From assembly GCA_049600855.1 (NCBI GenBank), contig JBMYQA010000326.1, positions 1-6,489 of the forward strand: a stretch of DNA of 6,489 bases, written 5' to 3'. The first letter of the stretch is position 1, and the number at the start of each line of letters is the position of its first letter. The position numbers and the translations under genes were made by a program. The notes under the pieces are model-generated. The model had not been told where the DNA came from, did no database searches, and was given only the letters and a program-made list of their open reading frames with translations. Positions 5,724-6,489 of the stretch are shown here, one piece after another. Origin of the DNA: JBMYQA01 sp049600855. Its GTDB lineage: Bacteria > Bacteroidota > Bacteroidia > Cytophagales > Flammeovirgaceae.

Positions 5724-6489
5724 ATGAACAAGACATTTACCCGATTTATCCTCTTAGTTGTAGGCTTTGTAGGTTCATGGCTGCTGTTAGCCCAAATTGA
5801 TTGGATGACCCATTTTGGCATTCGCGAAAAAACAGATGCTACCGAAAAAGCCTTAGGTGATTTGTATTGGGAGAGCATCAAAAGTGGAGAAATTGTGATT
5901 GAAGATGAGGCTGTTGTTGAACCTGTAGATCAATTATTAACCCATATCTGTAAGAAAAACGGTATTGATCGATCAGAAGTCAAATTACATGTTATCCAGA
6001 AAAGTGAGATCAATGCCTTTGCCCTTCCCGACGGACATATGGTGATACTTACTGGCCTGATCAATTTTGCGGAACATGAATCAGAATTAGCCGGCGTAAT
6101 CGGACATGAGTTGGCACACATTCAACGCAACCACATCATGAAAACCTTGATTAAGGAAGTGGGACTTTCTGTGTTGGTATCCATGACTACAGGAGATGCA
6201 GGCGGAGTGCTGGTGCAAGAGACATTGCGCACGTTAACTTCGTCAGCGTATAGCCGGAAACTAGAAGCCGAAGCCGATAAATACGCTGTAAAATACTTGG
6301 CTAAAGCAGATATGAACCCAGAAGGTTTAGCCAATTTCCTCTACCGACTCGCTGAAGAAGCCGCGGATATGCCCGAAATCCTCAATTGGGTCAGCACACA
6401 TCCAGAAACCAAAGCACGTGCAGTGGAGATTGTGAATCACATGGAAGCAAACGAGTTTGAAGAACAAGCGGTTTTGGATGACGCTACTT
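5724..6489 (+). CDS. M48-family zinc metallopeptidase (3' end outside window)
   Basis: The frame starts at ATG 5724 and stays open to the window end (255 codons), so the C-terminus is missing; the conserved core is complete. Residues 7-24 form one hydrophobic segment, an uncleaved signal anchor or signal peptide without a lipobox, so the catalytic domain is probably in the periplasm. Family M48 features appear in order: NAFALPDGHMVILTGL (98-112), the zinc-binding HELAH at 128-132 with catalytic Glu129, and SRKLEAEAD at 177-185, in which Glu181 is the expected third zinc ligand and Asp185 the conserved partner. WVSTHP at 222-227 is the usual late M48 motif. The enzyme should cleave peptide bonds in envelope or secreted proteins; the substrate is unknown. 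With one membrane segment it is closer to the BepA/LoiP type than to the multi-spanning HtpX. It follows the three membrane-protein genes after 9 bp, probably in one operon. Confidence 0.93.
   Translation, partial: MNKTFTRFILLVVGFVGSWLLLAQIDWMTHFGIREKTDATEKALGDLYWESIKSGEIVIEDEAVVEPVDQLLTHICKKNGIDRSEVKLHVIQKSEINAFALPDGHMVILTGLINFAEHESELAGVIGHELAHIQRNHIMKTLIKEVGLSVLVSMTTGDAGGVLVQETLRTLTSSAYSRKLEAEADKYAVKYLAKADMNPEGLANFLYRLAEEAADMPEILNWVSTHPETKARAVEIVNHMEANEFEEQAVLDDAT

Noticed and set aside
5696..6334. Three short minus-strand open frames over the DUF4870 3' end and the M48 gene
   Set aside because: They are antisense to a coding frame that carries HELAH and other M48 motifs; their sequences show no protein-like features.

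Overview
The window looks like a chromosomal piece of a Bacteroidota genome, probably Cytophagales-like. The reasons are: start codons without clear Shine-Dalgarno sequences; moderately AT-rich DNA; a thymidine kinase of the Bacteroidetes type; an AAA-ATPase-like/PD-(D/E)XK protein of a family abundant in that phylum; and one good match to the Bacteroidetes -7 box (TAnnTTTG). The species cannot be named from the sequence.

Layout. Positions 1-891 (+) hold the C-terminal 296 residues of an AAA-ATPase-like protein with a PD-(D/E)XK nuclease-like domain. It converges on fbaA (959-2041, -), a complete class II fructose-bisphosphate aldolase, with a stem-loop terminator between them. A 530-bp gap (2042-2571) separates fbaA from the divergent tdk gene (2572-3198, +, thymidine kinase). 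That gap carries the fbaA leader, with a 12-bp palindrome inside an 8-bp inverted repeat, and next to tdk a roughly 200-bp degenerate inverted repeat flanked by TA/TTAA. tdk converges on a lipoprotein gene of unknown function (3269-4120, -) through a nested stem-loop. After about 400 bp of AT-rich non-coding DNA comes a tight + strand operon: TM2-domain protein (4529-4867), DUF2752 protein (4867-5286), DUF4870/Tic20-like membrane protein (5283-5714) and an M48-type zinc metallopeptidase (5724 to the window end, cut off).

How the genes relate. fbaA (glycolysis/gluconeogenesis) and tdk (thymidine salvage) are housekeeping genes sharing only an intergenic region. The last four genes overlap or nearly touch (1 bp, 4 bp, then a 9-bp gap), so they are very probably co-transcribed and partly translationally coupled. 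Three small polytopic membrane proteins followed by a membrane-anchored protease suggest one membrane-related task, but its nature is unknown.

Most worth a second look are the inverted-repeat element at 2344-2550 (MITE-like remnant or structured RNA) and the TM2-DUF2752-DUF4870-M48 operon. No tRNA, rRNA, CRISPR array or transposase gene was seen.
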